Shown here: piece by piece, positions 15,578-24,372 of the stretch
Layout of the letters: each line of letters starts with the position of its first letter
Numbering within the stretch: position 1 is the first letter of the stretch
Source: Coriobacteriaceae bacterium
GTDB taxonomy: Bacteria; Actinomycetota; Coriobacteriia; Coriobacteriales; QAMH01
Length of the DNA: 64,000 nucleotides
Direction: 5' to 3'
Assembly: GCA_025992705.1 (NCBI GenBank)
Contig: DAJPGJ010000001.1
Location: 620,001 to 684,000, forward strand
Program-made: the position numbers and the translations under genes
Notes under the pieces: generated by a model
The model's input: only the letters and a program-made list of their open reading frames with translations
The model's database searches: none
What the model was told of the DNA's origin: nothing

Positions 15578-15611
15578 TGCCCCCGGCACCCATTGTATTG
15601 CGCCGGGGGCA
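15578..15611 (-). terminator. Intercistronic stem-loop between transporter and moeA
   Basis: A perfect 10-bp stem TGCCCCCGGC (15,578-15,587) / GCCGGGGGCA (15,602-15,611) lies between the lipoprotein gene and moeA. It lacks a T tract on either strand, so it is more likely a partial terminator or mRNA stabiliser than a complete stop. Confidence 0.55.
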
Positions 15612-15634
15612 GCATCGTAAATCGCGGTTGCGCC

Positions 15635-16750
15635 CTATTTGGGAAGCGCGCCCGTGAGCAACTCGCTCATCTCGGCATCCGAGAGGTCGTAGTTGTACAT
15701 CGTCTTGTAGTAGTCCCTCGTGACGTCCTCGATGCTGTCATCGAAGGCATTGGGATAGAGCAGCCTGGGAAGCCATTGCATGCCCATGAGCTGATTTACG
15801 GTCGGGGGATTGTTCATCCAGCACCAGGGATTGTTCGGCACTTCGTAATAGTTGTCGTTCGCGATGGCGGAGATGCCCTGCCATGCCGGGTCATCACCCA
15901 CGGTGTTGTAGATGCTTCCCTTCTGGAAGATGATCAGGTCGGGATTCCAGAGGGCAATTTGCTCGAGGCTGATCTCGTTTCCGTTGCCCTTGCCGGACAC
16001 GTCGTTCACGACCACGACGTTGTTGGCGACCATGTCGATGACCTGCGCTTGGACGGATGTCTTCGCAATGGCGTTCAGTCCGTTTTCGCCAAGCAGGTAG
16101 GCCATGTTGACGCGCTGGGATTCGGGAATCGTCTTCATCGTGTCCTCGACCTTGGAGTACACGCGATTGCAATACTCGGAGAGCTGATTGCCACGCTCCT
16201 CCATGCCGAGTAACTCGCCGAGGGTCTTGTACGCCGAGCCATAGTCCTCCAGATAGGCTTCGACGAACACGACCGGTATGCCGAGCTGCTCCTGCAGGGC
16301 ATCGAGGCTCTCCTTCGTGTCCTTCTTCACCTCGCCTGTATCGATGATGACCTGCGGTTTGGCTGCAGCAACTGCCTCGCGGTTGAAGTCGTCCTTGGCT
16401 CCCAGAACCGCGCCGAAGACAGGATAGTCCTTGAACTTGTCGCCGAAGATCTTGAGCTGATCATCGTTGAGCGGCTGGGAGAGGCCGACCATCTTGTCCG
16501 GTGCCATCGTGAGCAATACCTGCTGGGCCGTATGCCCCGACGGACAGATTCTCTCCAGGTTCTTTGGCAGCTCGACTTGACGGCCAAGCGAGTCGGTGAA
16601 TGTCCACGTTTCCTCAGACGAACCGCCCGAGCCTCCGCTGCCCGAGCAGCCGACGAGGCCGATGGCCCCCAGGCTCAATGCGACGGTGCATGCGAGGGCG
16701 AGTATCACGCCTCCGATTCTTTTCAGCGCCTTTCCCTTACCGTGTCTCAT
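15635..16750 (-). CDS. ABC transporter substrate-binding lipoprotein (FecB/MolA-like)
   Basis: This 371-residue lipoprotein has a basic N-terminus, a hydrophobic stretch and a lipobox LVGC with C35 as the anchored cysteine, then a Ser/Gly linker. The body is a class III periplasmic-binding fold (DSLGRQVELPKNLERI, then the PQVIID and NPDLIIF strands). Homologues bind ferric siderophores, cobalamin or, as MolA, molybdate and tungstate. Clustering with MoeA favours the oxyanion, but the ligand is inferred. It overlaps the end of the ATPase gene by 14 bases, and AAAGGATG precedes its ATG. It would capture the substrate outside and deliver it to the FecCD-type permease. Confidence 0.85.
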   Translation of the reverse strand: MRHGKGKALKRIGGVILALACTVALSLGAIGLVGCSGSGGSGGSSEETWTFTDSLGRQVELPKNLERICPSGHTAQQVLLTMAPDKMVGLSQPLNDDQLKIFGDKFKDYPVFGAVLGAKDDFNREAVAAAKPQVIIDTGEVKKDTKESLDALQEQLGIPVVFVEAYLEDYGSAYKTLGELLGMEERGNQLSEYCNRVYSKVEDTMKTIPESQRVNMAYLLGENGLNAIAKTSVQAQVIDMVANNVVVVNDVSGKGNGNEISLEQIALWNPDLIIFQKGSIYNTVGDDPAWQGISAIANDNYYEVPNNPWCWMNNPPTVNQLMGMQWLPRLLYPNAFDDSIEDVTRDYYKTMYNYDLSDAEMSELLTGALPK

Positions 16751-17549
16751 GGTTCATCCTTTCCTGTTGTGTCTCCACTTCGCTTCGAGGCACGCAGACG
16801 CGCACCCTATCGCCATAGAGAGAGTTGACCTCGACATCGACGCTGTAGAGGCCGCTAATGAGCTCGGAGGTAATCACGTCGTGGGGAGGGCCGTACGCAT
16901 CGATGCGGCCGTCCTTCAAGACGAGCGTCCTGTCGGAATATAGAAACGCGTGGTCGGGGTTATGCGTGGACTGTATGATGGAGAGCCCTTCTTGGGCGAG
17001 CTGGCGTACGCAGGAGAGCACGCGCACGGTGTTGCCGTAGTCTAGGGCACTCGTGGGTTCGTCCATGACGATCGTACGGGCGTTTTGGGCAAGCGCTCTC
17101 GCTATGAGAACGAGTTGTTGCTCTCCGCCCGATATCTGCGTGTACATACGGTGGGCGAAATCGGCGATTCCTATGCGGTCGAGCGCGTCGTAGGCCCGTT
17201 TCTGCTGCTCGGGGCCAGGATTGCTGAGCATCTTCAGGTCGCTACCCGTGGCCATGAGCACGGCGTCGACCACCTCATAGTCGTAGACAGGCGCGTGCGT
17301 TTGCGGAATGTAGGATATTTCACGCGCTCGCTCCCGTATCGAGAGTGACTTGATGTCCTTGCCGTTGACCATGACGGTGCCGGAATAGTTCTGGTTGAGG
17401 CCCAGGATGCATCGAAAGAGCGTGGACTTTCCCACGCCGTTGGGTCCCAGCACGTTTACGAGCATGCCATCGGGAATCTCGAAGGAAAGACCGTGGAGAA
17501 TCTGGTGGTTGCCGTAGGAGAAATCCAGGTTTTCGACCAAGATGCTCAT
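16737..17549 (-). CDS. ABC transporter ATPase (FecE/MolC-like)
   Basis: This 270-residue ATPase has Walker A GPNGVGKST near residues 35-43, signature ISGGEQQ, Walker B TIVMDEP and a switch histidine in STHNPDH. It is the FecE/BtuD type that powers metal-chelate or oxyanion uptake. I chose the ATG at 17,549, where the gene overlaps the permease stop by four bases (ATGA); the 79 extra residues in the longer frame are permease read in another frame. It sits second in the permease-ATPase-lipoprotein-moeA operon. All catalytic motifs are intact although the permease gene has a stop codon. Confidence 0.92.
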   Translation of the reverse strand: MSILVENLDFSYGNHQILHGLSFEIPDGMLVNVLGPNGVGKSTLFRCILGLNQNYSGTVMVNGKDIKSLSIRERAREISYIPQTHAPVYDYEVVDAVLMATGSDLKMLSNPGPEQQKRAYDALDRIGIADFAHRMYTQISGGEQQLVLIARALAQNARTIVMDEPTSALDYGNTVRVLSCVRQLAQEGLSIIQSTHNPDHAFLYSDRTLVLKDGRIDAYGPPHDVITSELISGLYSVDVEVNSLYGDRVRVCVPRSEVETQQERMNHETR

Positions 17550-18604
17550 AGCTTCTTCTTTCTCGTGATGAGATAGAGGAAGAAGGGGGCGCCGACGAAA
17601 GCCGTGAGGATTCCTATGGGGATTTCCGCCGTCGTGGCAAGTCGGGCGATGTCGTCTACGACGAGGAGGAATCCGGCACCCATGAGCATCGAGGCGGGGA
17701 TGAGCTTGCGGTAATCCGCACCTATCAGCATGCGACACAAGTGCGGAATGACAAGACCGATCCAGCCGATCATGCCCGTCACGCACACGCAGGCGGCAGT
17801 GACGAACGTCGCCGCGATGATGACGATTATGCGGATGAGCCGGGCGTTGACTCCCATGGTAGACGCCTCGTCGTCACCCATGGTGAGGATGTTTATGCGC
17901 CAGCGCAGGGCAAAGAGCACGATACAACCCACGAGGAGTATGGGAAATATCATCGTGACCTGCGTCATCTTCGCACCAGTCAAGCTGCCCATGAGCCAGT
18001 ACGTGATGTCAGCCAGCTCGTCGGTCGGGTCCGCGATGAGCTTCGCGTATGATACGCCCGCCTGGAACAGGGAACTCACCATCACGCCAGCGAGTACGAC
18101 CACCATCATGTGGTTTCCCTTTGCCCGCGCGCTTATGAGAAGCACTAGGAGAACCGTGAGCAAGGCGAAGGCGAAGGCTGATACCGAAACCATGCCCGCG
18201 GTGAAGCCAGCGAGGATGGCGACGGCTGCGCCGAACGCGGCTCCCTGGCTCGCGCCCAGGATGTCGGGGGAGACGAGCGGGTTCTGGAACGTCCCCTGGT
18301 ATGCCGCACCTGCCACGGATAGGCAGCATCCCACCATGAGGGCGAGAAGGATGCGGGGAAGGCGCACGTTGAAGAAGAGCGTCGCCTATTGCTCCGTCCA
18401 TGTTTGGTCAACGGGGAAGACGGAGCTTGCGAGCATACCCACGGCTTCGAGGGGGTCGATGGGGTAACGGCCCAACATGAGGGATATGGCGACTATCACG
18501 ATGACGGCGATGCCGAGACCGACGATGATGGCATCTGCTCGTCTGTTCGATTGCGACTTGCCCACGGCAAGAACGCGCGTGTTCTCAGATGTGATGTCCC
18601 TCAT
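17546..18604 (-). pseudogene. FecCD-type ABC permease interrupted by an in-frame amber codon
   Basis: Read from the ATG at 18,604, the frame gives 72 residues (first membrane helix, then RYPIDPLEA and the periplasmic loop), a TAG at 18,386-18,388, then continues in the same frame for about 279 codons with RLPRILLALMVG, GASQGAAFGAA and TGMIGWIGLVIPH, all FecCD hallmarks. Ignoring the TAG, the protein would be about 351 residues, the normal family length. A GTG at 18,367 could restart translation but without the first helix. The nonsense mutation probably disables the importer. A base-call error or a restart giving a two-piece protein cannot be excluded. Confidence 0.75.
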
Positions 18605-18690
18605 TAACTATACTTAGAAAACAATAATTACGATGAAGGATTATATATCATAAAGAATAAATTAATCGAAGAACTATTCTCTGGATGGTT

Positions 18691-19302
18691 CTATTCCGCT
18701 AGCTGACGTTTGACCAATTCCGCGTCTTGCCGGGTGGGCGCAATGCGTAGGACGCCGCCCCATGTTTCGGCAAAAAGGGATTCAGCGCGTTTGGCAAAGG
18801 TCTCTCGAACCACCACGAGCGCGTCTTTCATACCCACGCAAGGTCCATTGCGCAGCAATCTCATTGCCTCGATAAGGCCCGACTCATGGTCGAGCTCGAG
18901 GCGTCCCAGCTCGTCGATGACCAGGAGCTTGCGCCTCCTGTCGCCTTCCGCTCGTTTCTTGATCGAGAGAAGGTGCTCGTTCACGCGTGCGATGGCGGCA
19001 TCGTCTATATGCCAACCCAAGCCGACTCTGCCAGCCTGGCTCAAGTCGGCATACATGCCGTTTGCGCGCGCGATATCCGCACGCTGGGCGAAGGGGACCG
19101 TGACGTTGTCGGGCAGGAGAAGGTTGCTTATTCCGAGCTTTTCGTAGCCCTGGTCGTTGGCGGCATTCGTGCTCGATTCGACCCAGATGCCCGGGGCGAT
19201 TACGCCATAGCACGCGATGCCAAGGCGGGAAAGGTCATCCGCGAGGCGCTCGAGCCATCGGCTCTTCCCGATTTGAACGTTGCCGGTAAGAATGAATAGC
19301 AC
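18691..19302 (-). CDS. P-loop NTPase of the NTPase_1 (THEP1) type
   Basis: This 203-residue protein starts with a short Walker A, G7-N-V-Q-I-G-K-S14, and has a Walker B-like strand LLVIDELGRLEL. The order and size match the THEP1/NTPase_1 family of nucleoside-triphosphate phosphatases, and the fold resembles MobB-type proteins. Its true substrate is unknown. It stands between the molybdate-type transporter and a divergent DUF364 gene, and such an NTPase is a common companion of that set, so a role in metal or cofactor handling is a reasonable inference. A palindrome in the shared promoter gap suggests co-regulation. Confidence 0.75.
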   Translation of the reverse strand: MLFILTGNVQIGKSRWLERLADDLSRLGIACYGVIAPGIWVESSTNAANDQGYEKLGISNLLLPDNVTVPFAQRADIARANGMYADLSQAGRVGLGWHIDDAAIARVNEHLLSIKKRAEGDRRRKLLVIDELGRLELDHESGLIEAMRLLRNGPCVGMKDALVVVRETFAKRAESLFAETWGGVLRIAPTRQDAELVKRQLAE

Positions 19303-19326
19303 TGATGACCTCTATTGTCGAAATAT

Positions 19327-19342
19327 TATCCTTTATAGGATA
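19327..19342. promoter_or_regulatory. Palindrome in the NTPase/DUF364 divergent promoter
   Basis: TATCCT (19,327-19,332) and AGGATA (19,337-19,342) form a 16-base dyad in an AT-rich 108-base gap between two divergent genes. It is a candidate operator for a shared, possibly metal-responsive, regulator. Confidence 0.4.
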
Positions 19343-19410
19343 TTATAGTTTTATTAATATAGTCTAAGCAAGAAAGCCAGAAGACAATCATGTGCATGGA
19401 GGTGCCCGTT

Positions 19411-20184
19411 ATGCCTTGGACCCTGTACGACGAATTGATTGCAGGAGTACCTGGAGATGTGCTCGTCACCGATTACTGCTTGGGGGCAAACTGGAGCTAC
19501 GTGGAGGCGGAGAGCGGTTTGGGCGTCTCCTACACCTGCCGCGGTGGTGCGAGAAGATCGAGGAATTCGCGGAATTTTCGTGGCCTGCCGCTCAGAGAGC
19601 TTGCCGGCCTTTCCAAGTCCTGGCGTTTCGAGGAGGCCACGCTTGGAATCGCGGCGCTTAACGCATGGTATGCCCAAAGGACGTGCGTTGACGAACTCGG
19701 AGCTATGCACGATGAGCCTGTCGAGCTGCCTGATGGGTCCATACGCAAGAAGGACGCCTTCGAGATGATGCGTCCACGTATCGAAGCCCAGGCAGATGCT
19801 CGCGTGGTGGTGATTGGTCATTTTCCGCATGTGGATAGAATTGCGGAATATGCCGAGCTGACAGTTTTGGAACGCAATTGCCGCGATGACATCGATATGC
19901 CAGACCCTGCTTGCGAATATGTGCTGCCTCAAGCAGATTTCGCCTTCATCACCGGAGTGACGCTGGAGAACAAGACCGCCCCTCGTCTGCTTGAACTCGC
20001 AAAGGAGGCCTTCGTGACGATGGTCGGTCCTTCGGTTGTCATGGGGCAGCCCCTGCTCGATGCAGGCGCCGACATGATGGCTGGCAGCATCGTCATGGAT
20101 CCCGACCTGGTCAGGCATGCCGTGAAATCGGGCGGCGGAATGCCGTTTGGAAGCGCCTTGCAAATGGTGGCGATTACGAAGTAG
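19411..20184 (+). CDS. DUF364 (putative heavy-metal chelation) protein
   Basis: This 257-residue protein matches the DUF4213/DUF364 pair: an N-terminal enolase-like domain (WTLYDELIAGVP, then SWRFEEATLGIAALNAWY) and a C-terminal DUF364 domain (VVVIGHFPHVDRI, DIDMPDPACEYVLPQADFAFITGVTLENKT, GPSVVMGQPLLDAGADMMAGSIV). The family is annotated as a putative heavy-metal chelation domain and clusters with metal or oxyanion ABC transporters. I chose the ATG at 19,411 because GGAGGT precedes it by 7 bases. It diverges from the NTPase gene. Together they look like the intracellular arm of the molybdate/tungstate-type uptake locus. Confidence 0.8.
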   Translation: MPWTLYDELIAGVPGDVLVTDYCLGANWSYVEAESGLGVSYTCRGGARRSRNSRNFRGLPLRELAGLSKSWRFEEATLGIAALNAWYAQRTCVDELGAMHDEPVELPDGSIRKKDAFEMMRPRIEAQADARVVVIGHFPHVDRIAEYAELTVLERNCRDDIDMPDPACEYVLPQADFAFITGVTLENKTAPRLLELAKEAFVTMVGPSVVMGQPLLDAGADMMAGSIVMDPDLVRHAVKSGGGMPFGSALQMVAITK

Positions 20185-20229
20185 GGGCGCATTTCCTCGC
20201 CTGCAATGACTGGTGGGACGATTTGACCC

Positions 20230-20260
20230 TTGACTTGGAGTTGGCTTGAGGTGCTATAAG
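20230..20260 (+). promoter_or_regulatory. MerR-type promoter with 19-bp spacer, upstream of the flavodoxin
   Basis: TTGACT (20,230-20,235) and TATAAG (20,255-20,260) are separated by 19 bases, too long for a normal sigma-70 promoter but characteristic of MerR-family-activated ones. The spacer region holds the near-palindrome CTTGGAGTTGGCTTGAGG, close to known MerR-type (NmlR/AdhR-like) operators. No MerR gene is in the window. Confidence 0.7.
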
Positions 20261-20313
20261 GTTTCCGCTTGACGGTGGAGTGCATGCTCTTCTCTCGATG
20301 AAAGGAAACGACA

Positions 20314-20778
20314 ATGGAGAGCATCCTTGTGGCATATTTCAGCGCGACGGGCACGACCAAGCGGGCTGCCCTGGCGCTGGCTGATTATCTGAGCGCGGAC
20401 ACCTTCGAGATTGTTCCGGAGGTTCCCTACTCCTCGGCGGACTTGAACTGGAATGATCACCAGAGCCGGTCAAGCAGGGAGATGGACGACGAGGGCTCGC
20501 GTCCTGGCATCGCCGGGCAAGTCGATGACATGGGCGCATACGAAACCATCTACGTGGGCTTTCCCATCTGGTGGTACGTGGAGCCGCGTATCATCGACAC
20601 GTTTCTGGAATCCTATGACATGGCGGGCACGACTATCATTCCCTTCGCCACGTCCGGAGGAAGCGGTCTGGGGAAGACCGCTCAGCACATGCAGGGAGTT
20701 TGCCCGCAGGCAATTGTCGAGCAAGGCTTCATGCTCAACGATTATTCAGCAGACAAGCTCGCATCACTGTTTAGATAA
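20314..20778 (+). CDS. Flavodoxin
   Basis: This 154-residue soluble flavodoxin has the FMN phosphate-binding loop SATGTTK (residues 10-16), an isoalloxazine-contacting segment GFPIWWYVEPR, and SGGSGLGKT near the end. It is of the short flavodoxin_4 kind that often works with aldo/keto or quinone reduction in anaerobes. AAAGGAAA precedes the ATG. The upstream promoter has the 19-bp spacer of MerR-type activation, suggesting induction by electrophiles or redox stress. A second, lipid-anchored flavodoxin of the same fold is at 50,608. Confidence 0.9.
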   Translation: MESILVAYFSATGTTKRAALALADYLSADTFEIVPEVPYSSADLNWNDHQSRSSREMDDEGSRPGIAGQVDDMGAYETIYVGFPIWWYVEPRIIDTFLESYDMAGTTIIPFATSGGSGLGKTAQHMQGVCPQAIVEQGFMLNDYSADKLASLFR

Positions 20779-20829
20779 AGGTGCCGAACGACTGCCGTGC
20801 TCAAGGCGAAGACGCGGGCGTTCCTCCGA

Positions 20830-22065
20830 TCACACGAAAGCAGAAGCTTCGGCGGCGCGATTTCCGCCAGCTTCCGATGTCTGCAGGCGTTTGCGTCCGG
20901 CGACGAGCGAGACGCATAGCAGCGCCAGGGCGAAGAGCAGCAGCACGCCGACGTGACCGAGGACGAGCCCCAAGGTAGCGGAGTCCATGATGGCGGGGGC
21001 ATGTGCGGCAGCCGAGCACGCCGACGAGTACCAGTATCCCGGCAACAGGTGTGCCAGCGTCACGATTTCGGGTGTCATGAGGTCAAGGGAGATCCACGCG
21101 CCTCCGAAGAACGAGATCACCATGCCGACGATGTTGCCCGTCGCGTTGCAGACGATGCCGTTTGCCCCGACCTGTCCAAGCAGGAAGCCAAGCGCAAGGG
21201 GCACCATGCAATAGGCGAGCATGCTCAGGGCACACAACGCGAGGCCGCCGGGTTCAATCTGGGCAGCCGCGTCGGGAAACGCGACGAGGCCCAGGCAGAA
21301 CGTCCATGCCCATGCAAGTAAGGTGACGGCCATGCAGGCCGCGCCCAATTGCAGGTTGTAGGAGGCGAAGCTCAGCGGTGACGAGAGGTTGCGACGGCGC
21401 ACGTCGACGCGACCGAGCGTGGTCACGAGAAGTCCCACGCACACGGTGATGCCGGCAAAGAGCGTGTAGGTACTCCACTGCAGGTAGAAGACGAAGCGAT
21501 CGGATTTCGAAATGGCGGTCGATTGCTCGATTACCGCAACCTGGGCCTGTTCGGACGAGTAGTCCGCAGCACGATCGATGACGTCTGCCATGGGCATTTC
21601 GGGGCTGGTCATGGCAAGTGAGCGCACCATGCCCAGAAATCCATTGACGCTTTGGTCAACGAGCTCGCCTTCCATGGAATAGTAGCTGAACACCGTCTCC
21701 ATGGCGGGGATGTCTTCACCGGCATGCGATGCCTCGGCGAAGTTTGCCTCGTAGCCTTCGGGAATGATGAGCAGGTAGTCGGTGGTGCCCTTGGCTACGG
21801 CATCCTGGATGGCTAGTGGCGTGTCTTCAACGACGACCTGCGTTCCGTGTTGTGCGAGCTGGCTTGTGATGGCATCGGACAACTCGCTGCCATCGCGGTC
21901 GATGACGGAGAAGTTGCAGCTATATCGTTCTAGGCCGTTCTCGTTCATGTCGAAGTCGAATGACGCTGCCATGAAGATGCCCATGAAGCTGAGTCCGATG
22001 ATGTAGATGATGGGAAAGACGATGTTGCCGCGTATGATGCGCATGGCGCACTTAAAGACTTGCAT
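20830..22065 (-). CDS. ABC-2 type exporter permease (second subunit)
   Basis: This 411-residue permease has the ABC-2 layout: one N-terminal helix (about residues 13-35), a large extracytoplasmic domain (about 36-190), then five or so C-terminal helices. AGGAGG precedes its ATG and the start overlaps the previous permease by 14 bases. With the sister permease and the ATPase it forms an efflux transporter of the YhgE/DrrB-like broad group; drugs, peptides or lipids are all possible substrates. The C-terminus is not conserved. Confidence 0.85.
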   Translation of the reverse strand: MQVFKCAMRIIRGNIVFPIIYIIGLSFMGIFMAASFDFDMNENGLERYSCNFSVIDRDGSELSDAITSQLAQHGTQVVVEDTPLAIQDAVAKGTTDYLLIIPEGYEANFAEASHAGEDIPAMETVFSYYSMEGELVDQSVNGFLGMVRSLAMTSPEMPMADVIDRAADYSSEQAQVAVIEQSTAISKSDRFVFYLQWSTYTLFAGITVCVGLLVTTLGRVDVRRRNLSSPLSFASYNLQLGAACMAVTLLAWAWTFCLGLVAFPDAAAQIEPGGLALCALSMLAYCMVPLALGFLLGQVGANGIVCNATGNIVGMVISFFGGAWISLDLMTPEIVTLAHLLPGYWYSSACSAAAHAPAIMDSATLGLVLGHVGVLLLFALALLCVSLVAGRKRLQTSEAGGNRAAEASAFV

Positions 22066-23257
22066 AGCGCTGCCTCCTCAGGGATTGCGCCGACAGCGCG
22101 AACAGGACGAGTGCCATGACGAGCAGGATGGTCAGGTGGCCTGCCATGGGTGCGAGCGAGTCGTAGTACATGATGCTGTAGAACGCCTGGGATATCTGGA
22201 CGGCGGGGTTGACGTAGTCGAGTACGGGGAAGTTGGCCGAAATCATGTCGGCGAGCTCCATCGTGGGCTCGCCATAGAGGCCGGCGAAAAGCGACGCGAA
22301 GCAGACGATGCCGGTGAGGATGCCGCTCTTGCCGCTTTCGGGAACCTTGGGAATGGCGGAGATAGCGCACCCCAACGCCGTGGCCGTGAGCGCCGCAATC
22401 GCCGTCGTGAGCAGGCAGGCGCCATCGCGTCCTCCAAAGTCGACTCCGGCGACGTATCGCATGTAGAGATACGTGACGCACAGGCAGGCAAAGGTGATGG
22501 TCCAGCTCGCGCCCACGGTTGCGGCCACGGTGCGCCCGTGACTCGTCGCGCCGAGTGCCCTGCGCGCGCCAAGGGACGAAGTATTGGGCTTGAGGCGCTG
22601 AAACGCGATCATCCCAAGGGTGCCGCCGAAGAGCGCGGCCATGCCGAGCAATGCGAAGTAGAAACGCACGGATTCTTTCGGCTGGTTTGCCGTGACCGTC
22701 GTCTGGACCGTCGCCTCGATGGGCTCGGTCATGGATGTGAGGGTTTCCGCCATGTCTGGCTGGGCGAGCAGACTGGGATTACCACTCATGAGGTCACGTA
22801 TCATGGCGGCATTGGCGACGTAGTTATCCATCGCCATGATGAGGACGGAGGTTTTCAGCTGCTCCATGCCGGTCAAGTCGCTGACGCTCGTCACGTGGAC
22901 ATCTGGGGTGCCCTCCGAGAGCTGCACGTAGCCGACGTAAGGGCTTTCTCCCGCCATGTTCTCCTCGACAAGGGCCAGGGCCTCCTCGGCGTTCGGGGCA
23001 TAGGTGATGGCGAAGAGGGGCTCCCCGTCCTCGTCATCGCTCAGGGCATCGAGAAAGGCCTGGAACGATTGGCCGTCGACGTCATCGGCGGGGTTGACCA
23101 CGACGAGGGGTATGGGGTCGATTTCGGCTTGGTCGTCGAGAGGTCCGAACATCATCATGAAGACGGTCGACAAGATGAGGGGGAAGGCCAGCGCCCAGAC
23201 GAGCACGCCGGGCATGCGCACCAGCTCGAGAATCGTGTATTTGAACGTGTTCCACAT
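22052..23257 (-). CDS. ABC-2 type exporter permease (first subunit)
   Basis: This 401-residue paralogue of the next gene has the same topology: a first helix about residues 18-38 (VLVWALAFPLILSTVF), an extracytoplasmic domain, then about five helices. It lies between the ATPase and the second permease, so the transporter is probably a heterodimeric membrane part with a homodimeric ATPase. The substrate cannot be told. The whole operon faces a LuxR-type gene across a gap with a dyad operator, suggesting inducible expression. Confidence 0.85.
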   Translation of the reverse strand: MWNTFKYTILELVRMPGVLVWALAFPLILSTVFMMMFGPLDDQAEIDPIPLVVVNPADDVDGQSFQAFLDALSDDEDGEPLFAITYAPNAEEALALVEENMAGESPYVGYVQLSEGTPDVHVTSVSDLTGMEQLKTSVLIMAMDNYVANAAMIRDLMSGNPSLLAQPDMAETLTSMTEPIEATVQTTVTANQPKESVRFYFALLGMAALFGGTLGMIAFQRLKPNTSSLGARRALGATSHGRTVAATVGASWTITFACLCVTYLYMRYVAGVDFGGRDGACLLTTAIAALTATALGCAISAIPKVPESGKSGILTGIVCFASLFAGLYGEPTMELADMISANFPVLDYVNPAVQISQAFYSIMYYDSLAPMAGHLTILLVMALVLFALSAQSLRRQRYASL

Positions 23258-23272
23258 GGGGCATCACCTGCG

Positions 23273-24208
23273 CTAGTCGCGAAGCTCGCGGCCGGTGATT
23301 TCCAGGAACACGTCGTTGAGCGTCGGCGGCTCGGCCCAGATGCGCCCGGCGCGCACATGGGCCTTCGCGAGCTCGTCGAGCACGTCCGCGACGTTATGTT
23401 CGCCGTTCTCGCAGGTGATGGAGAGCTGGCCGGCATCGTATTGAGCACCCAACACATGGGGGAGGGATTGGATGCGCACGAGCGCACCCTCGGGCACCTC
23501 GGCCTCGATGACGATCTTCTCGCCCGCGGCGACGATTTGCTTGAGCTCCTCGTTGGTGCCGCACGCGAGCGTACGACCCTTGTCCATGATCATGATGCGC
23601 GTGCAGATTTCCTCGACTTCCTCCATGTAGTGACTCGTGTAGACGATGGTCGAGCCATTTGCGTTCATCTGCTTGATGCCATCGAGAATCGACGCACGGC
23701 TCTGCGGGTCGACCGCGACCGTGGGCTCGTCGAAGAAGACGAGCTCGGGCTTGTGGGCGATGCCGCAGGCGATGTTCAGGCGCCTGAGCAGACCGCCGGA
23801 GAGCTTCTTGGGATGGGATTTCTCGTAGTCCTCGAGACCGACGAATTCGATGGCCTCGCGCACGAGCTTCTTGCGCGTCGCGCTGTCACTCACGTATAGC
23901 CCACAGAAGTAGTCGATGTTCTCGCGCACGCTGAGTTCCTCGAATACGGCGACGTTTTGCGGGACGATGCCGATCTTCCGCTTCAGGTCGTAGCTCGACT
24001 GCGTCATGGGCTGTCCAAACAGGCAGATTTCCCCGCGGTCATAGGTAAGCAGCTGGAGTATGCAGTTGATGGCGGTGGTCTTGCCGCTGCCGTTTGGTCC
24101 GAGCAATCCGAATATCTCACCACGTTCGATTTTCATGGTGAAGTGGTCGAGGGCGATCATGCTGCCATAGCGCTTGACCAGATCGACTACCGAAACGATG
24201 TCTTGCAT
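23273..24208 (-). CDS. ABC exporter ATPase (drug/lipid type)
   Basis: This 311-residue ATPase carries Walker A GPNGSGKTT (residues 37-45), a signature KLSGGLLRRL, Walker B VFFDEPTVAVD and the switch-histidine segment YTSHYMEEVE. The roughly 80-residue C-terminal extension after the nucleotide-binding core is usual in DrrA/CcmA-like exporters. I chose the ATG at 24,208 with GGAGAAGG in front; the longer frame adds 31 residues with no conservation. It is the first gene of the exporter operon. Confidence 0.92.
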   Translation of the reverse strand: MQDIVSVVDLVKRYGSMIALDHFTMKIERGEIFGLLGPNGSGKTTAINCILQLLTYDRGEICLFGQPMTQSSYDLKRKIGIVPQNVAVFEELSVRENIDYFCGLYVSDSATRKKLVREAIEFVGLEDYEKSHPKKLSGGLLRRLNIACGIAHKPELVFFDEPTVAVDPQSRASILDGIKQMNANGSTIVYTSHYMEEVEEICTRIMIMDKGRTLACGTNEELKQIVAAGEKIVIEAEVPEGALVRIQSLPHVLGAQYDAGQLSITCENGEHNVADVLDELAKAHVRAGRIWAEPPTLNDVFLEITGRELRD

Positions 24209-24277
24209 GTCCTTCTCCCGACATGTCCGAGGGGTCCGAATGCCTTCATTTAATCTTCTGAGATGCGCGGAGTAAAC

Positions 24278-24306
24278 ATGACATTTGTCATAGGTTTGCA
24301 AATGTC
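24278..24306. promoter_or_regulatory. Overlapping dyads between the exporter and LuxR genes
   Basis: GACATTTG (24,280-24,287) and CAAATGTC (24,299-24,306) form an 8-11-8 inverted repeat, and ATGACA-TT-TGTCAT (24,278-24,291) overlaps it. Located in the divergent gap, it is the best operator candidate for control of the exporter, possibly by the adjacent LuxR protein. Confidence 0.5.
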
Positions 24307-24359
24307 CCGCTCAGGGGCATGCGCGGGAGCTGTGTGGGGTGGCATGGCGAGGGGAGCGG

Positions 24360-24365
24360 TATAAT
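24360..24365 (+). promoter_or_regulatory. -10 box suggesting a leaderless LuxR transcript
   Basis: TATAAT at 24,360-24,365 would place the transcription start at about 24,372, the base before the ATG. No clear -35 box and no well-placed Shine-Dalgarno sequence are seen. Confidence 0.45.
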
Positions 24366-24372
24366 TGCCCTC

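Noticed and set aside
18386..18388. TAG read as pyrrolysine or another recoded residue
   Set aside because: FecCD permeases have no reason for a special residue here, there is no recoding element in view, and a simple nonsense mutation explains the data.
22007..23899. A 630-codon plus-strand open frame
   Set aside because: It is antisense to the ABC-2 permease and ATPase genes, which have clear motifs and start sites. In G/C-rich DNA such long antisense frames are common.
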